Positions 1-9,477 of a stretch of 64,000 bases of DNA are shown here, in pieces. This stretch comes from Lysobacterales bacterium (GTDB taxonomy: Bacteria > Pseudomonadota > Gammaproteobacteria > Xanthomonadales > Ahniellaceae). The position numbers and the translations under genes are program-made. Each line of letters begins with the position of its first letter. Within the stretch, counting starts at the first letter, position 1. Location of the stretch: NCBI GenBank assembly GCA_016721845.1, contig JADKHK010000005.1:166001-230000 (forward strand), written 5' to 3'. The notes under the pieces were generated by a model. The model did no database searches. It was not told where the DNA came from and saw only the letters and a program-made list of their open reading frames with translations.

Positions 1-195
1 AAAGTCCGGGTGCAAGTAGGTGCGTTGCGACTTCGACCACACACCCAGCAGACGTCCCGCGGCGCGTAATGCGGCGGCGGCCTCTCCAGGTTCGACTTCG
101 AACCCAATCTGCTGACCCACGCGCGCGGACGTGGGCCACCCCAAGTTCAGGAGGATGCGTCGGCGTCTCGCGGCAGCCTCTGAAGACGGAATCAT
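1..195 (-). CDS. Partial gene (5' part only), possible DNA-binding or antitoxin-type protein
   Basis: The reading frame starts at the ATG complementary to 193-195 and stays open to the left edge, so only 65 codons are visible and the C-terminus is missing. An AGGA lies seven bases upstream of the ATG. The visible protein has an Arg-rich stretch near residues 9-12, then LLNLGWPTSARVG, then AGRLLGVW and QRTYLHPDF at the cut end. The last part resembles the short hydrophobic-aromatic segment of some antitoxin-like proteins with a ParS/MbcA-type toxin-binding region, but too little is present to assign it. It reads away from the restriction genes. Confidence 0.5.
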   Translation of the reverse strand, partial: MIPSSEAAARRRRILLNLGWPTSARVGQQIGFEVEPGEAAAALRAAGRLLGVWSKSQRTYLHPDF

Positions 196-663
196 TATCC
201 GGTCCTGCGAACGAGTGCTCAAGGCTACGGCAGACTTAGCTCGTCTGCACAGGCGAATTCTAAGTTGACCAAGGCCACTGATTGAGCGGCCAGGCTAACA
301 ATTCCGGCAGTACACTGCCATCTCCCAGTTTGCGGCGCCCGCAACCATGCTGCGTCTTGCGATTTCCACACCGCCCGTCTTCCTCGTACCGCCGATCTTC
401 GCGCTCGAACGCGATAACCCCCAATTCTCGGGCGCGGTTAACAATATCTGCCAGTGCGCCGACCTCGGCGAACGCCGCCTTGGCAAATTCATGGACATCC
501 TCGGCTCCATTCAGGTCGTCGGTATTGTCAGCTGTTCCAAGGACTTCTTCGGCCAGCGGCACTTCGAAACCAAGAACCAACAACTGCCCGCCATCGAGGC
601 TGACCTCATGCCCGGATGTGCCAACGCATTCCGTCGCGGCCTCCATTCTGATTTGCACGCAGC
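196..663. other. 468-base stretch without a convincing gene
   Basis: Two overlapping open frames exist, one forward at 347-667 (overlapping the hsdR start by ATGA) and one reverse at 260-658. Neither shows a recognisable domain, signal peptide or good ribosome binding site, and codon third-position composition does not favour either clearly. It may be the decayed end of an older gene or the upstream region of the restriction operon. No clear sigma-70 promoter was found. Confidence 0.4.
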
Positions 664-3048
664 ATGAACAAGAAGTCCCTAAGCGAACGCGACATCTGCA
701 CCAAGTTCATCACGCCCCACGTGGTGGCCGCAGGGTGGGATGTGGACACGCAGGTTCGGGAGGAGGTCGGCTTCACCGACGGACGCATCTACGTCCGTGG
801 CAAGATGCACGCGCGCGGCGCGCAAAAACGCGCCGACTACATTCTCTATTTCAAGCCGAATATTCCTATCGCTGTCCTCGAAGCCAAGGACAACAATCAC
901 ACGGTCGGTGCGGGTATCCAGCAGGCACTCAGCTACGCGAAGCCGCTTGATGTCCCATTCGTCTTCAGCAGCAATGGCGACGGCTTTCTGTTCCACGACA
1001 AGACCGCGAGTTCAGGTGCCATCGAGAAGGAGCTTCCTCTCGATGCCTTCCCATCACCAGAGGATCTCTGGCGAAAATACAAGGCATACAAGGGTTTGTC
1101 AGAAGACCTCGACCCAATCATCGCTCAGGACTATTTCTCTGATGGTTCAAGTCGCTCGCCGCGCTACTACCAGCAGATCGCCATCAACCGTACCGTCGAG
1201 GCCGTCGCACGAAAGGAAGGTAACAACCGCCACCTGCTCGTCATGGCAACCGGTACAGGCAAGACCTATACCGCTTTCCAGATCATCTACCGCCTTTGGA
1301 AGAGTGGGCTGAAGAAGCGAATCCTGTTTCTCGCCGATCGCACCGCGCTTATCGATCAGACCGTCCGCGGCGATTTCCGCCACTTCAAGGAGGCGATGAC
1401 GGTCATCAAGCACAAGCAGATCGACACCGCCTACAACATCTACCTTGCGCTCTATCAGGGCCTTTCCGACAACAACGACATTGACGCTTACAGGCAGTTC
1501 AGCCCGGAGTTCTTCGACCTCATCGTCGTGGACGAGTGTCATCGCGGCAGTGCTCGCGAGGACAGCAAGTGGCGCGAGATTCTTGAGTACTTCAAAGGCG
1601 CGACGCACATCGGCATGACCGCAACGCCGAAGGAAACCAAGGAGATCTCCAGCACCGAATATTTCGGCGACCCGCTCTACACCTACTCGCTCAAGCAGGG
1701 GATCGACGACGGCTTTCTTGCGCCCTACAAGGTCATCAAGATCACGCTCGACATTGACGCCGAAGGCTGGCGCCCGCCGGCGAGCTTCAAGGACAAGGAC
1801 GGCCAACTGGTCGAGGACCGCATCTACGGTCGCACGGACTTCGACAAGCACATCATCGTCGAGGAACGCCGCCAGATTGTGGCGCGGAAAATCACCGAGT
1901 TCCTCAAAGGCAGCGGTCGCTTTTCAAAGACGATCGTCTTCTGCGTTGACATCGAGCATGCCGAGGGGATGCGCCGGGAACTGGCGAACGCCAATGCCGA
2001 CCTTGTTTCCGCCAATAGCAAATACGTGATGCAGATCACCGGAGACAACAAGGAGGGGAAAGACCACCTCGACGCCTTCATCAGTCCCTCTGAGCTCTAT
2101 CCCGTCATCGCCACCACGTCCAAGCTCATGACCACTGGCGTTGATGCGCAGACCTGCAAGCTCATTGTGCTCGATTCGAACATCGGCTCGATGACCGAGT
2201 TCAAGCAGATCATCGGGCGCGGCACCCGCATCAATGAGGACTTTGGCAAGCACTACTTCACCATCATGGACTTCCGCAACGTCACTGCGCTCTTTGCGGA
2301 CAAGGACTTCGATGGCGACCCCGTCCGGGTCAAGGAAGCCAGAGAGGACGACGATATTTCTGACACCGACAACGAGACCGACGATCTCCCGGTAACCGAC
2401 GATCTGACCGGCGATGAAATCGCCTTCCCCGAGCCTGAGAAGCCGGATGTCACCATCGACGGCGAGCCTCTTCCGCCGGAACGCCGCAGTAAGGTCACCG
2501 TCAACGGTGTCGAAGTGACCGTCGTCAAAGAGCGGATCCAATACATGGGCGATGACGGCAAGATCATCACCGAGAGCTTGCGCGACTACACCCGCAAGAA
2601 CGTCCGTACCGCCTACAGCTCGCTGGATGCCTTCCTCACCTCATGGAAGAAGTCCGACAAGAAGCGCGCGATTGTCGAGGAACTCGAACAGCACGGCGTC
2701 ATCTTCGCCGCTCTGAATGAGGAAATCGGTTCGGCTTTCGATCCCTTTGATCTGATTTGCCACGTCGCCTTTGAGCAAAAGCCCCTTACGCGGAGAGAGC
2801 GCGCCGAGCAGGTGAAGAAACGCGACTACTTCACCAAGTATGGCGACCTCGCCCGCAAGGTCATTGCTGCACTGCTGGACAAGTATTCGGACCAAGGCGT
2901 GCTCGACTTGGAGAATCCCGAGATCATCCGCCTCGATCCGCTCAGCAGACTCGGCTCGCCTGTGGAGATCATTCGCGCCTTCGGTGGAAAGCCTGCCTAT
3001 GACGCAGCCATCCAGGCCTTGACCGACGAACTTTACAAAGCAGCCTGA
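664..3048 (+). CDS. hsdR: Type I restriction enzyme, R (endonuclease/translocase) subunit
   Basis: This is the motor and nuclease subunit that translocates DNA and cleaves it when the HsdMS target is unmodified. At 794 residues it fits the shorter EcoEI-like HsdR group. A PD-(D/E)XK nuclease domain lies at the N-terminus (ADYILYF followed by VLEAKDN near residue 80). The SF2 helicase core follows: Walker A ATGTGKT near residue 197, DECH near 293, TATP near 321 and QIIGRGTR near 517. An acidic linker (about 560-605) precedes the C-terminal region that probably contacts HsdM. The ATG at 664 has no strong ribosome binding site. hsdM starts five bases after the stop, so the order is R-M-S in one operon. 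Confidence 0.95.
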   Translation: MNKKSLSERDICTKFITPHVVAAGWDVDTQVREEVGFTDGRIYVRGKMHARGAQKRADYILYFKPNIPIAVLEAKDNNHTVGAGIQQALSYAKPLDVPFVFSSNGDGFLFHDKTASSGAIEKELPLDAFPSPEDLWRKYKAYKGLSEDLDPIIAQDYFSDGSSRSPRYYQQIAINRTVEAVARKEGNNRHLLVMATGTGKTYTAFQIIYRLWKSGLKKRILFLADRTALIDQTVRGDFRHFKEAMTVIKHKQIDTAYNIYLALYQGLSDNNDIDAYRQFSPEFFDLIVVDECHRGSAREDSKWREILEYFKGATHIGMTATPKETKEISSTEYFGDPLYTYSLKQGIDDGFLAPYKVIKITLDIDAEGWRPPASFKDKDGQLVEDRIYGRTDFDKHIIVEERRQIVARKITEFLKGSGRFSKTIVFCVDIEHAEGMRRELANANADLVSANSKYVMQITGDNKEGKDHLDAFISPSELYPVIATTSKLMTTGVDAQTCKLIVLDSNIGSMTEFKQIIGRGTRINEDFGKHYFTIMDFRNVTALFADKDFDGDPVRVKEAREDDDISDTDNETDDLPVTDDLTGDEIAFPEPEKPDVTIDGEPLPPERRSKVTVNGVEVTVVKERIQYMGDDGKIITESLRDYTRKNVRTAYSSLDAFLTSWKKSDKKRAIVEELEQHGVIFAALNEEIGSAFDPFDLICHVAFEQKPLTRRERAEQVKKRDYFTKYGDLARKVIAALLDKYSDQGVLDLENPEIIRLDPLSRLGSPVEIIRAFGGKPAYDAAIQALTDELYKAA

Positions 3049-3053
3049 CCTCG

Positions 3054-4490
3054 ATGCCCAATATCTCATCCATCATCAAGAACGTCCGAAACATCATGCG
3101 GCAAGACCGCGGCGTTTCCGGCGATGCACAGCGACTGGAACAGCTCGGCTGGATGCTTTTCCTGAAGATACTCGACGACAAGGACCAGGAACTCGAACTC
3201 ATCCGCGACCGCTACCAGTCCGTCATCCCGGAGAAGTTCCAGTGGCGGAACTGGGCCGCCGATCCCGAGGGCATCACCGGCGAAGAGCTCATCCTCTTCA
3301 TCGACCATCCCACCGACGGCCTCTTCGCCCGTCTCCGCCAGCTCAAAGCGCCGCATGCCGCCCAGCGCGCCATGCTCGTGCGCGAGGTCTTTGACGGTTC
3401 GAACAACTACATGAAGTCCGGCTACGAGATGCGGAAGGTCATCAACCAGCTCAATGGCTTCGACTTCAACAACTCCGACGACCGCCACATCTTCGGCACC
3501 GTCTATGAGTCGATCCTGCTTGAGCTGCGAGATGCCGGAAACAAGGGTGAGTACTACACGCCTCGCGCCATCACCCAGCTGATGACGCAGATGACGAATC
3601 CGCGCCTCGGCGACCATGTGCTCGACCCCGCCGCTGGTACCGGCGGCTTCCTCAGTGCCGCCATTGATTACATCCGGGAAAAGGAAGTCCGCACCCTCGA
3701 CGACGAAGCGATCCTGCAAAAATCGATCACTGGCTGGGAACTGAAACCCGTCTCCTACGTCCTTGGCCTCACCAATCTCATCCTCCACGGAATCGACGTG
3801 CCGGACTGGCATTACATCGACAGCCTCAAGACCGAATACAACACCATCGGCCCCAAGCAGCAGGTAGAGGTCATCCTCGCCAATCCGCCCTTCGGCGCCA
3901 GCATCGCCGACGGCGTTGAGACGAACTTTCCCGCTACCTTTCGATGCAGGGAATCGGCCGACCTCTTCATCGTTCTCTTCATCCAGCTTCTGAAGCCAGG
4001 TGGCCGCTGCGCCATTGTCCTGCCGGACGGTTGCATCACCGGCGACGGCTACAAGGAGCGCATTCGCGAAAAGCTCCTCACCGACTGCAACCTGCACACC
4101 ATCGTCCGCCTGCCGCAGTCGACGTTCCACCCAGCGACAGTCTCGACGAATTTGCTCTTCTTCGAAAAAGGCACGCCGACCAAGGAAATCTGGTTCTACG
4201 AGCACCGCCTGCCCGAGGGCCAGAAGAGCTACTCCAAGACCAAAGGCATTCAGTTCAGCGAATTCGCGCCCTTGATCGAGTGGTGGACCAAACGCGAAGA
4301 AAATGAAGTCGCGTGGAAGGTGAAAGTCGGCGACTTGAAGCGCGGGTTCGATCTCGATGTGAAGAATCCGAACTCTGCCGTCACCGAGCACGAACTCAGC
4401 GTTCCCGAGTGCCTCACAGCTCTGCGAAATTCTCTTGACCGCGTAGCCAAAGCCCTGGTCGCGGTGGAAAAGGAATTCGTCCAAGGATGA
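3054..4490 (+). CDS. hsdM: Type I restriction-modification DNA methyltransferase, M subunit
   Basis: This is an N6-adenine methyltransferase that protects host DNA using S-adenosylmethionine and forms the core of the HsdM2S complex. The N-terminal helical HsdM domain covers about residues 1-140. The catalytic domain has the AdoMet loop DPAAGTGGF (about 191-199) and the catalytic NPPFG motif (about 279-283), the gamma-class arrangement expected for adenine N6 methylation. At 478 residues it is slightly short but intact. Its last four bases (ATGA) overlap the start of hsdS, so the two are probably translationally coupled. Confidence 0.96.
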   Translation: MPNISSIIKNVRNIMRQDRGVSGDAQRLEQLGWMLFLKILDDKDQELELIRDRYQSVIPEKFQWRNWAADPEGITGEELILFIDHPTDGLFARLRQLKAPHAAQRAMLVREVFDGSNNYMKSGYEMRKVINQLNGFDFNNSDDRHIFGTVYESILLELRDAGNKGEYYTPRAITQLMTQMTNPRLGDHVLDPAAGTGGFLSAAIDYIREKEVRTLDDEAILQKSITGWELKPVSYVLGLTNLILHGIDVPDWHYIDSLKTEYNTIGPKQQVEVILANPPFGASIADGVETNFPATFRCRESADLFIVLFIQLLKPGGRCAIVLPDGCITGDGYKERIREKLLTDCNLHTIVRLPQSTFHPATVSTNLLFFEKGTPTKEIWFYEHRLPEGQKSYSKTKGIQFSEFAPLIEWWTKREENEVAWKVKVGDLKRGFDLDVKNPNSAVTEHELSVPECLTALRNSLDRVAKALVAVEKEFVQG

Positions 4491-5743
4491 AACGCATCGG
4501 CGATATCCTCACGCGGAGCAAGATCGCCGTCGTGGTCGAAGACGGCACGAATTACAAACAGGTGACGATCCGCACAAACTACAAGGGTGTCTGTCTGCGC
4601 GGCACGCAGGACGGCTCCACCATTCTCACCAAGAACCAGTTCGTCGTCTCGGCAGGCCAGTTCATCCTCAGCCGCATTGATGCCCGCAACGGCGCATTCG
4701 GCATCATCCCGGACGAACTGGAAGGTGCGATTGTCACGAACGACTTCCTCGCTTTCGACATCAACGAAGAAAAGGTGGAGATCGAGTTCTTCAACGTCTT
4801 TCTCCAGTCGCCCGTCTTCCTCGAAGCCTGCATCAAGGCCAGTCGTGGAAACACCAACCGCAAGCGCGTCGATGAGGACTTCTTCCTCCAATACGAAGTC
4901 GCCCTGCCTCCCCGCGAGGAACAAACCCTACTCATTGAGCGCATTCATAGGGGCCGTACAGCCATCGGCACGGTGCAGCACGAGATCACCCGCCAAGAAG
5001 CCCTGCTGGCCAAGCTCAAGCAGGCCATCTTGCAAGAGGCGATCGCGGGCAAGCTAACCGCCAACTGGCGTGCCGCTCACCCGGACGTGGAACCCGCCAG
5101 CCAGATCCTCCAGCGAATCCAAGCCGAAAAAGCCCGCCTCGTCGCCGCCAAGAAAATTCGCCCCGAAAAACCCCTGCCCAAAATCACCCTCGCCGAAATC
5201 CCCTTCGAGATTCCTCATGGATGGGAGTGGTGCAGGCTCGGCAACATCCTAAATTTTTCGTCGGGCGACGGATTGACGTCTGCTCAAATGGCGGGCGGAG
5301 ATGTTCCCGTCTTTGGTGGCAACGGCGTGAACGGCTTTCATAACAAGGCAAACGTCGAGGTGGAGACAGTGGTGGTTGGTCGCGTCGGTGCCAACTGCGG
5401 CGCGGTCCACATGACACCCGCAAGAGCATGGGTGACGGACAACGCCTTCATCACCTCATTTTCGGAAGCCTGTCTGACGAAGGAGTTTCTTGTCCTGCTT
5501 CTTCGTTTTCTCGACCTAAATCATTTGTCGTTTGACGGAAGCCAGCCAGTCATCTCAGGCAAGCGAGTTTATCCACTCCCCACTCCTCTGCCGCCCATCG
5601 CCGAGCAAGCTGCGATCGTAGCGAGGGTGGAGGCGCTGATGACCACCTGCAGTGCGCTGGAAGCGGAAATCGAGCACGCCCGCACCCACGCCGCCCAACT
5701 CCTCCAAGCGGTCCTGAAGGAAGCTTTCGCCCCTGCCGCTTGA
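4487..5743 (+). CDS. hsdS: Type I restriction enzyme specificity subunit
   Basis: This subunit recognises the bipartite DNA target for both methylation and restriction. The layout is two target-recognition domains each followed by a helical spacer: TRD1 about residues 1-145, a coiled-coil spacer about 150-235 rich in Glu/Gln/Lys with QAILQEAIAGKL, TRD2 about 240-365 (IPHGWEWCRLG, typical of a TRD start), and a second spacer about 370-418 ending in LLQAVLKEAF. The two spacers share a PP-(R/I)-E-Q motif (PPREEQ and PPIAEQ), the usual internal repeat of HsdS. The target sequence cannot be read from the protein. It starts inside the end of hsdM. Confidence 0.94.
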   Translation: MKRIGDILTRSKIAVVVEDGTNYKQVTIRTNYKGVCLRGTQDGSTILTKNQFVVSAGQFILSRIDARNGAFGIIPDELEGAIVTNDFLAFDINEEKVEIEFFNVFLQSPVFLEACIKASRGNTNRKRVDEDFFLQYEVALPPREEQTLLIERIHRGRTAIGTVQHEITRQEALLAKLKQAILQEAIAGKLTANWRAAHPDVEPASQILQRIQAEKARLVAAKKIRPEKPLPKITLAEIPFEIPHGWEWCRLGNILNFSSGDGLTSAQMAGGDVPVFGGNGVNGFHNKANVEVETVVVGRVGANCGAVHMTPARAWVTDNAFITSFSEACLTKEFLVLLLRFLDLNHLSFDGSQPVISGKRVYPLPTPLPPIAEQAAIVARVEALMTTCSALEAEIEHARTHAAQLLQAVLKEAFAPAA

Positions 5744-5781
5744 AAACACTGTTCGACATTCTCAATGCCGCGAGATGAAAC

Positions 5782-6879
5782 ATGTCCATCAAACACGCCA
5801 TCTGGAAAGTCGGTGCACGGCCTGCGCCCTTGAGCGACGCAACCCTCAGCACCGAGCAACTGCTGGAGGACATGATCGTGGCCTCGCCGCAGATTCTCTC
5901 GAGCGAGTGGATGCTGATCGGCAAGCAGGAACTGACAGGGCTTGGCGGAAAGATCGACCTCTTGGCGATCGCGCCCGACGCATCGTTGGTTCTCATTGAA
6001 CTCAAGCGCAACCGGACTCCTCGCGAAGTCGTGGCGCAGGCGCTGGATTACGCGTTCTGGGTGGAGCAATTGACCGCCGAAAAGATCGCCCAGATTTACC
6101 AGCGCTTTTCCAACGGCGGCAGTTTGGATGCGGCCTTCAAGCTGCGCTTTGGGGCGGATCTTGATGAAGAGACGCTCAACGAATCCCATCAGATCGTTGT
6201 CGTCGCGGCAGAACTCGACGCTCAGACAGAGCGCATCATCAGCTATCTGAATGCCCGCGACATCGCCATCAACGTTCTGTTCTTTCAAGTCTTCCAGCAC
6301 GGCAGCGAACAGCTGCTGAGTCGAGCGTGGCTCATCGACCCCGGTGAAACGCAGGCCAATGTCGCTGCAACTGCGAAAGTCAAAGGAGAGAAGGAGCCGT
6401 GGAATGGCGAGTTCTATGTGTCCTTTGGAGATACGAACTCGCGCTCTTGGGAGGACGCTCAGAACTACGGTTTCATCAGTGCTGGCGGCGGTGCCTGGTA
6501 TAGCCAGACGCTGAAGCTTCTCTCGCCAGGTGATCGCGTGTGGGTGAAGATTCCCAAGACGGGCTACGTCGGCGTTGGCAGAGTCACGGAGCCCGTTCAA
6601 AGCGTCAACGACTTCAAGGTGAAAACTCCGGAAGGCGAACGCCCGTGTCTGGACGTACTTCAACACGCGGACCTCTACAAGAAGCATGCCCATGATCCAG
6701 AGACCGCCGAGTATTTCGTGCGTGTGGAATGGCTCGACACCGTGCCGAAGAAGAAGGCGGTCAACGAAGTTGGCCTTTTCGGCAATCAGAACAGCGTCTG
6801 CCAGCCGACCACCCCGAAGTGGCGGCACACCATCGACCGACTGAAGGCGCATTTCCCGAAGTGGGATGCCCAAGCTTAG
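5782..6879 (+). CDS. RecB-like PD-(D/E)XK nuclease with possible PUA/EVE-type C-terminal domain
   Basis: This 365-residue protein has a nuclease-like N-terminal half of the DUF91/NucS-related type. Asp59 lies in GGKIDLLAI, Glu73 and Lys75 in LIELKR, and Gln86/Tyr90 in QALDY; this D...ExK...QxxxY order marks the RecB-type PD-(D/E)XK fold. The second half (about 205-365) has GFISAGGG, then GDRVWVKIPKTGYVGVGRV, then YFVRVEW. That order resembles small beta-barrel readers of the PUA superfamily (EVE, ASCH), some of which bind modified bases. If so, this is a fused modification reader and nuclease, possibly modification-dependent. The gene is 38 bases after hsdS and reads the same way. The nuclease part is fairly sure; the C-terminal assignment is inference. 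Confidence 0.72.
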   Translation: MSIKHAIWKVGARPAPLSDATLSTEQLLEDMIVASPQILSSEWMLIGKQELTGLGGKIDLLAIAPDASLVLIELKRNRTPREVVAQALDYAFWVEQLTAEKIAQIYQRFSNGGSLDAAFKLRFGADLDEETLNESHQIVVVAAELDAQTERIISYLNARDIAINVLFFQVFQHGSEQLLSRAWLIDPGETQANVAATAKVKGEKEPWNGEFYVSFGDTNSRSWEDAQNYGFISAGGGAWYSQTLKLLSPGDRVWVKIPKTGYVGVGRVTEPVQSVNDFKVKTPEGERPCLDVLQHADLYKKHAHDPETAEYFVRVEWLDTVPKKKAVNEVGLFGNQNSVCQPTTPKWRHTIDRLKAHFPKWDAQA

Positions 6880-6932
6880 ACGCGCTTGTTCACCTTGTGC
6901 TTTTCGCCTACCCGAACTGAGGCCCATTGAGG

Positions 6933-9287
6933 ATGACGACAGAAGTCGAATTGGTCGGGTCGATCAATAGTGATGATCCGGTGCGGTACGAGACCGATGA
7001 TCTGCTCGACGGTCGCGCAACTGCTCGGACTCTGTTGCGCGCAATACGCGCAATTCCGAGCGAGTCGTCGGGTCGTATCGGTCTCGTCGGTCCTTGGGGC
7101 AGTGGAAAGACGACAGTCCTCAACCTTGCAGCAAATCAGTTGAGCGACGCTGCAATCGTTGTCCGGTTCTCGACGTGGGCTGTCTCCAACGACGTTGAAC
7201 TGTTTGGCCGCTTTGCCGATGCTCTCATTCCCGAATTAAAACGGTCGAAAGTCCCCGTCCCTCGTTGGGTTCTAGCCAAGCATTATGTCGGTCGCAGACT
7301 CCCACTCCTTCGCCTATTGGGTGGAGTTGTAGCCGTTCCTGTCAAATGGATTGCTACTTACTGCGGCGTTTCAATGCTCTCAGACTGGCTTGCACTCAAT
7401 GTGCCCGATCTGCGCCAGCTGTCAGATCAGAATGGCTGGACAAAGATCGGTGAGAAAGATCTCAAGAGGTTGACGGACGGGCTGCAAGGGAAACGGGTCA
7501 TCGTGATGATAGATGACGTTGATCGCACCGATCCCGTTGTATTGCCAAAAGCCCTGCTCGCATTGCGCGAACTACTCGACTGGAAGGGTTTTGTATTCAT
7601 TCTGGCGCTTGATCACGGGGTGGTTTCGGATGCCTTAACGGAATACTCAAAGGTGTTCGGCACGCGAGCGGGTGGGTTCCTGGACAAGGTACTCGACGTT
7701 GTCGTGTTGGTGCCCGAGCCCACGCCAGCCATGAAGCTGCAATTCGCACGGAAGGTCTTCGCCGCCAGCTGTGCATGCGTCTCACAAGCGGTTCTTGACC
7801 AGGTTGTTCATGCGATGCCGCGCAATCCGAGGCGGCTAAAAACAGTTGCGCGGCAAATTGGGGTTGTGACTGAGGCAGCAAAGCGCCACGACGACGATGC
7901 GATTGATTGGACAGGCTTGGCCTTGTTCGTTGCCCTGCGCGTTGAAGCACCTGTTCTCGCGCGTCGAGTTGTCAGTGCGTTTTCGAGTAGGCCTGACGTT
8001 GAGGACATCGCAATAACCTACTCCCAGATATTCGGCGTCGACACCGATCAACTCAACAATGCAGCGGGACTCGAAAAGCTTTCAGAGACCCTGACGGCGC
8101 TGGTTGATGATGAAGTCGCTGATGTTTCCGAGCGCAAGCGTCTCGGACAAAGCGCTGCCGGGCTCGTGAAGCACTGGCGATACGTTACCGAGGTCACTAT
8201 CGAGGCAACAGCCGATCTAGTTGAACGCGACCCGATGATCACTGGGCGCGAGCTGAGGTCGCTCGTTTCACGATGCGAGGGGCAGTGGAGTGATCAGCTT
8301 CTGAGGGAGTGCGTTGCGGGCATGGCCGCCGCGGGGCTAGTGACCGAGCAGCTCGCGGCAGAAGCGCTCGTCAGCGGTCTGCATCGCCTCTATGCTGAAT
8401 CGATCTCAGCGATGGCAGACGGTCAGACGACCGAATCTCAACAACGTAATCGCCGCTGCGCCACAACGGCTTTGAGCGGATTGCTACATATCGCAGATAC
8501 CACGGGGATTGAGGTGCTAAGAGACGCCGTGCGCTCGACTGAGAGTGCCGCCGCGGCGGTCAAGTCGGTTGAGGCTCGCGTGGACTGGGTCGACGATGCC
8601 ATCGACCGACCATTGCGTGTCGCCGAGCGCAAACTCGCTCAGGCACTTATCGACACCACATCTCAACCCGATGCCCTGCTCGAGATGCTGGACTTGGTTG
8701 ATGTGGAGAGTCTGGGCTTTTTTTCGCGCGCCCAGCATGAGTATCGATCTGAGGTGCGGAGCGCCTTGTATGAGCGGCTAATCCCGATGTTGCTGCCAAA
8801 GCTTCGACACGAAGGATTCGTTTCGAGTGTTCTCGGTGGAGGGGATCCATGCGCGACTTGGCTGTTGCAGAGCAAGCGATCAATTCTATACGACCATTTC
8901 AGCGACAAATTCGTGGCGGCATTCGGCGACCCTGGGAGCTCGACGAAGCGTCACGCGCTGCAAGTGAACGCGATCGACTATTTGGGGGTCCTAACGACTC
9001 GCCAGACCATGGCCAGTTGGCAGCCCAGCCTTCGCGAATGGATTGATCGCCTACCGGAATTGTTCAAGGCCGCGTGGTTAGCTGCCGTCGCGACGCCAGT
9101 GCCGTTCAGAATGTTGGGAAATATTTTGAGTACAAGGCAGCAGCTCATCAGCCAAGGAATGTCCGAAGCCAATTTGGAAGTGCCGCCATGGCTTAGCGAA
9201 CGGCAAGCTGAATTAAGTGCGATGGTCGAAGCTAGAAAGGCGACTGTACGGGGAGACGATGACACTGCTGTGCTGTCTGGGGATTGA
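6933..9287 (+). CDS. KAP-family P-loop NTPase
   Basis: This is a large (784-residue) STAND-like ATPase of the KAP family. It has Walker A GPWGSGKTT near residues 53-61, FSTWAVSND just after (a typical KAP segment where the Trp follows the first strand), and Walker B VIVMIDDVDR near 188-197, followed by ALLALRELL and a sensor-like region. A hydrophobic stretch about residues 120-145 could be the membrane insertion often seen between Walker A and B in this family. The C-terminal ~400 residues are helical and unassigned. KAP proteins occur in several phage-defence systems (for example QatA), but no Qat partner genes are present. Start choice is open between TTG 6927 and ATG 6933. Codon use looks less GC-biased than in the downstream genes. 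Confidence 0.82.
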   Translation: MTTEVELVGSINSDDPVRYETDDLLDGRATARTLLRAIRAIPSESSGRIGLVGPWGSGKTTVLNLAANQLSDAAIVVRFSTWAVSNDVELFGRFADALIPELKRSKVPVPRWVLAKHYVGRRLPLLRLLGGVVAVPVKWIATYCGVSMLSDWLALNVPDLRQLSDQNGWTKIGEKDLKRLTDGLQGKRVIVMIDDVDRTDPVVLPKALLALRELLDWKGFVFILALDHGVVSDALTEYSKVFGTRAGGFLDKVLDVVVLVPEPTPAMKLQFARKVFAASCACVSQAVLDQVVHAMPRNPRRLKTVARQIGVVTEAAKRHDDDAIDWTGLALFVALRVEAPVLARRVVSAFSSRPDVEDIAITYSQIFGVDTDQLNNAAGLEKLSETLTALVDDEVADVSERKRLGQSAAGLVKHWRYVTEVTIEATADLVERDPMITGRELRSLVSRCEGQWSDQLLRECVAGMAAAGLVTEQLAAEALVSGLHRLYAESISAMADGQTTESQQRNRRCATTALSGLLHIADTTGIEVLRDAVRSTESAAAAVKSVEARVDWVDDAIDRPLRVAERKLAQALIDTTSQPDALLEMLDLVDVESLGFFSRAQHEYRSEVRSALYERLIPMLLPKLRHEGFVSSVLGGGDPCATWLLQSKRSILYDHFSDKFVAAFGDPGSSTKRHALQVNAIDYLGVLTTRQTMASWQPSLREWIDRLPELFKAAWLAAVATPVPFRMLGNILSTRQQLISQGMSEANLEVPPWLSERQAELSAMVEARKATVRGDDDTAVLSGD

Positions 9288-9387
9288 CCTCTGGTGTCGG
9301 TCGCCCACGCCCCGCAGAAGTGAAGAGCCGATCTTGATAAGCACCTATGGCCGTGGTCGGTACAGTCTCGTCGCCGAGAGAGACTTT

Positions 9388-9405
9388 ACAACTTTTAATT
9401 TTAGG
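9388..9405 (+). repeat. AT-rich direct repeat, copy 1
   Basis: The sequence ACAACTTTTAATTTTAGG occurs here and again, with two mismatches, exactly 90 bases further on. It sits in an AT-rich stretch between the end of the KAP gene and the reverse-strand gene at 9497, a likely right edge of the defence island. Confidence 0.55.
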
Positions 9406-9477
9406 CCGTCGGAAGTGGGGGTCGAACCGCTGCACCTTTACAAGCAACGAAGGGTCGTAAAATTGGCCCATGGTGAT

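Noticed and set aside
347..667. Forward open frame overlapping the hsdR start by ATGA
   Set aside because: The overlap looked like an operon gene, but there is no domain and no ribosome binding site, and the opposite strand is equally open. Left as undecided sequence.
3066..4484. Open reverse-strand frame of 472 codons opposite hsdM
   Set aside because: hsdM has its AdoMet and NPPFG motifs on the forward strand; the reverse frame is a shadow.
9410..9440. Possible tRNA T-arm (GGTTCGACC on the reverse strand)
   Set aside because: The flanking bases do not form a T-stem and no anticodon or acceptor arm was found.
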